Positions 60,386-64,000 of a stretch of 64,000 nt of DNA are shown here, in pieces. A model generated the notes under the pieces. The model searched no databases. It saw only the letters and a program-made list of their open reading frames with translations, and was not told the origin of the DNA. The translations under genes were made by a program, and so were the position numbers. The stretch spans positions 44,288,772 through 44,352,771 of the forward strand of contig CM055314.2 of NCBI GenBank assembly GCA_029255685.2, written 5' to 3'. Source of the stretch: Silene conica. Lineage: Eukaryota; Streptophyta; Magnoliopsida; Caryophyllales; Caryophyllaceae. Position 1 is the first letter of the stretch, and every line of letters starts with the position of its first letter.

Positions 60386-62593
60386 TGTAATAACCCATAT
60401 ATTTTTATATAATTAATTACGCGGTCAACGACAAATATCGTAAATGTTTATATGCAAGCAACGTGTACACTTGACGAGTTAGATATAAAAGCTCTTGGTA
60501 GGGTTCGAAGTAGGGACTAAGGGCTCTAACATATATTTACCTTATGACTTTATGGGGGCTCGAACCCGTGATCACTGGCCAGGTGATATGGGCCTCGGGA
60601 ATTGCGAAATAGGGCAACAACCCATAATGTCGTTACTTAATGAAAACACAAGAGTTGTGCTGCCTCCTTATTTTAGATGACCTAATCTTACCCTAACCCT
60701 CATCCTAACCTAAATCTATTCACTCAAAACCTCAGCCGTCATACCATATAAGGAAAACAAGGTGTTCACGGTGGTTGTAGGCTTGTATACGGTGGTTCGT
60801 TTTGCCCTTGCAACCGGTATGTCACCACATGGTCTCTACTTGTCTCATAGCTTTCATCATATAATCTGTAGGTTATAACTCGTCTAATTCTTGTTGTTTC
60901 TGCATTAATTCATAATAGGACGTGTAGTGAACGTATATAAGTTAATAGGGTGGTATCGTTGGTTGTTAAGGTGCGTCGTGGAGGGTGGTTGTTACGGTGT
61001 CACCGGGTTTTACATTTGTTCTGTTTCGAACGTGTGTTGTATGCGTTTTATTAAGGGTTCGAGTTGGGGTTTATGTTTGTTTTTTTTTATGAGTCTCGGG
61101 TCAGGGAGTCAGGTGGTGTTTGGGAGATGTAGAAGGGGGTAGTTACGGTGTCTGTGGTGGTTGGGTACGGTGGAATAGGGGTAGTCGATAGGGTTGTCAG
61201 GGTGTCGTTTTCATGCTACTGCTGTTCTTTTAGTTTTCTCGTGTCCAGGGGGTTTTGGGAATGGTAACACCGCTGACTCGGGGGAGGTCAATACGGTGTT
61301 ACCACCGTGTCTGCTAAGGTCGTGTTGGGGGTGGTGTTGGGTGTTGGATTCAGTGGTTGTCGGGGCCTGTTACACGCGTCGAAGGGTGGCTGTTTCTGGC
61401 TGGGTCAGATGGTGAAGTGTTGAACCAGGCCTGTTTGGGGCCCTGGTTCATCACGGCGTTGAGAGTCGAAGTGGCTGGTGGGGGTTGTGGTGGTAGCAGG
61501 TGGTGTAGGGTGCAAGTCAGGTTGGGTTTGGGTGGTAGTAACGGCGTAGCAAGGGAGGCGTGAGGGCTGTTTGGTCGAGGGTCGGTGTTAGTGGTTGTCG
61601 CATGCTATAATTGTGTTTATTATTATTATTATTTTTATTGTTATTAATTAATGTTGTTAATATTTTTTTACGGGTTAGAAGTTTAGTGTTGCGGAAAGAT
61701 ATTTTAGGAGGTTACTATTTTTGGAAGTTACTATATTTAGAAAGTTGCTATTTTGGGTAACCTCGTTTGTTGGGAAACTTTCTACATATAGGAAGTTTCT
61801 ATAAATGGAATATGTACGTATATTACGAGATTGAGGGAGTTCTATTAATTATATAATATATGTCTAGGTGGAGGTTTCCGCATGGAACATTTTTTAGTAG
61901 CTGTTGCACACTTGCTGTTATCTACCGCGATTCCGAGGTAGGGGAATATCTATGACTGTGACTATGATCTGACATGCGGACACTCAGTATCTGATTGAAA
62001 TAATTAATTGTGATATATTGTGATTGATTGCTTATTACTGCTTAACTGTGGAGAACGGAGATGTGAAATGGGTCTTGTGATATGGGTCTTGTGATATGGG
62101 ACTTGTGATATGGCCATGGGAGGTGTGATGTGATGGGAGGTGTGGTGCGATGGAGGTGTGAAGTGTTGGAGGTGTGGTGGATGATGGAATGATATGGAGA
62201 TGGAGGAGAATACAGTTCTATTGTTATTTATGTTTAGTTTGTTTATCTACTCAACCTCGCGGTTGACCCTGTGTATTCGTGTGACACCTACGATGATCTG
62301 GAATGGGGGGTAGATTCTACAGGAAAGAGACAGATGGGCCAGGAGCTGGGACGGAATGTGAGATTCGGACTCGAGACCGACTTAGATCTACATCACCTAT
62401 AGAATAGTTGACAGTTATGCTTTTATTTTCTATGTTTTTTCTGTAATAACAAAAGTTTAAATTTTATCAGTTTATATAAAGTACTTTGGTTGATTTACTT
62501 TGTTATTCACTACCTCGGACATTCCGAGATGGTAACATCTCAATTTACTGAGGATGTCTTGCTAAAGGCTCCTTAATAAATCGGGGTGTTACA
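60386..62593 (+). repeat. B 3' LTR
   Basis: 2208 bp, preceded by a polypurine tract and followed by the GAATG duplication. Confidence 0.92.
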
Positions 62594-64000
62594 GAATGTC
62601 TCTATGTAGTCTTGTTTCGATCTATAGCTTGTAAACTGTCTTTGTTTCATGTTTATAAATTGCCACAAATTACCGCTTCAATGTTTCCAAAGTTTCAAAA
62701 TGCTTCCAAGTGATGATTATCCATGATAACACTTAATGTTTTTAAAATTATGATTGTTTGCAACATGACAATTCTGTAGCTATGTGTCGATGAAATCCTG
62801 CTTGAAAGTTTAATTGTCGCGCATTGAATAAAACCCTTATTGTGCAAGTCGTATATAGTAATAGTTTCATGATAAATGATATAATGTGAGTGGATGAGAA
62901 ATGTACCTAGGTGATTTTGTCAACTTATTGATACCTAGGAATGTTAAGCGGTCTTGTGAGCCTATGATGTGTACACCTCTTGTGAAATATGTCAAGTGTT
63001 CCATGTTTAATTACGTTAATTAATTTTGCTCGATGTCTTTCCTAAAATATGATTTTGCTTCTATAATATGATTACGAACCTGAAATGTGTTCTTTGACAT
63101 TTATGAAATACGAGTTTGCTGATTGTCTACATTGTGTAAATATGCTGAGTTGTGTTAAAATTTTAAGGGTATGTAGGTGTTAGCTACTCTGATCATGTTC
63201 TACTGCGTAACACGATTTTACCAATCCTAATACTATTATTATTGCTCGAGGTTATATGTTTACATGATAATTGCTATGGGTTCCTTACGAGTATTTATTC
63301 GAGTTGAATATTAGTAATTGTCCTTTCATTTTGATAGTTCATATTTTCTGTTGATAGGATAATTCTTTTGTTTGTGAGACGGGTTGAGTGTGAGGTGGGT
63401 AAACTTCTGGTAAGCGATTAACTAAGTTATTATAATGAGGTGGTATTAGTTTGGTTAGTATAGCATACAAGTTCTTGTGTTATGAGCGGTGGAATTATAA
63501 AGATACACACAAGCAGGTCAATTGATTTGGGTAAGACATGTACATTGTCATGTTAATTAGCTGATGGGCTAGGTTGAGGGTATTGAGTTGCTCGTGAGAC
63601 CAGAACCAGACCATGAATGACGTTGTGTTGAGATTGAGATGACAGTTCAGTGTTCTATCGAGTTGTCGTTTCCTTTGACCTAGACTTGTGGGTGAGTAGC
63701 TTTGAGTCTTGTACTCTAAGTGTTGAGCATGGTTCTCTTGACAATATTGATTGCAAGATTGAGATACGTTACTGATATTGAGTTATGGGGTCCTTTGTGC
63801 CGAGATATGTTTACGGTCCAGAGTGACCATGGTTGTCGAGTTATATTATTTGAGTCTGAAATTGGTATTGAGATGGAAGTGTTGTTTTGCGGTTTCATTC
63901 CGCCAGTTCACTCACCCTTTGCCTTTGGTCTTAGGTTCGACGATGGAAATACGATACTTGGTTATTTGGAATACGATTTTATGAGCTAGAATTCTTGTAA
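62594..64000 (+). mobile_element. Element A interior, continued
   Basis: Resumes after B and aligns with 58609-60010 of B's interior (GTAGTCTTGTTTCGATCTATA, AATTCTGTAGCTATGTGTCGATGAA). No coding. By comparison with B, about 400 bp of interior and a 3' LTR remain beyond the window. Confidence 0.8.

Larger units (their letters stand above)
54022..62593 (+). mobile_element. Complete non-coding gypsy-like element B, nested in A
   Basis: LTRs 54022-56248 and 60386-62593, target duplication GAATG (54017-54021 and 62594-62598), primer site TGGTATTAGAGC (56252-56263) and polypurine tract TTAAGGAGGGAAGAC (60371-60385). The 4.1-kb interior has no recognisable gag or pol, so it is a large non-autonomous derivative; gypsy affinity is inferred from the primer and GGGACGAAGTT ending. 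LTRs differ by roughly 1-2% by eye. It looks structurally whole. Confidence 0.92.

Overview
This is repeat-rich plant nuclear DNA, most likely from a large-genome flowering plant. The signs are Ty3/gypsy and Ty1/copia LTR elements primed by initiator-Met tRNA or tRNA-Asp, a plant-type L1 LINE with a DUF4283-like ORF1, a BED-finger hAT transposase, a TRIM, and AT-rich sequence with (TAA)n and (AT)n runs. I see no host protein gene, rRNA or tRNA gene. The species cannot be fixed from the sequence.

Layout, left to right. 1-4624 is the 5' part of a minus-strand Athila/Tat-type Ty3/gypsy element (LTR 3017-4624, tRNA-Asp primer site beside it), split by a solo LTR (534-2827, target duplication ACAAA). 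4625-5162 plus 21549-22521 is an LTR fragment ('F') cut by a hAT DNA transposon (5163-21548, 8-bp duplication CCAGATAC). The hAT keeps a complete three-exon transposase gene (17679-19846). Its 5' leader is split by a 9.0-kb LTR element ('G', 8376-17389, duplication GTTAT). 22522-35952 is an older plus-sense LTR ('E') holding two insertions: solo LTR 'D' (23147-26386, duplication TACGA) and a gag-only Ty1/copia element (26647-35071, duplication CTCTG). 35953-37145 is featureless AT-rich sequence.

37146-48782 is the 3' part of a second, broken copia element (minus strand, RT-RNase H at 47527-48741). Its 3' LTR was split by an L1 LINE (about 37222-45649), and the LINE's RT was split by a 3.6-kb Ty3/gypsy mini-element whose only recognisable domain is a protease (40487-44095, duplication GGGAC). 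From 48783 on come two truncated LTR starts and then a plus-strand gypsy-like family with 2.2-2.3-kb LTRs and non-coding interiors. The first member ('A', LTR 49022-51871) carries a TRIM (49419-49969, duplication CACGG) and, in its interior, a complete second member of the same family ('B', 54022-62593, duplication GAATG). A runs off the right edge. The 534-2827 solo LTR belongs to the same broad family.

The most unusual signal is structural. Several LTR families here carry tandem or single short inverted repeats in which the loop sequence is nearly constant while the stem changes from unit to unit and both arms change together. They occur in G, D, E and the 2.2-kb family, with related palindromes in the Athila/Tat LTR. 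Two later elements (D and the gag-only copia) inserted inside such hairpin units of E. I know of no named system that this matches.
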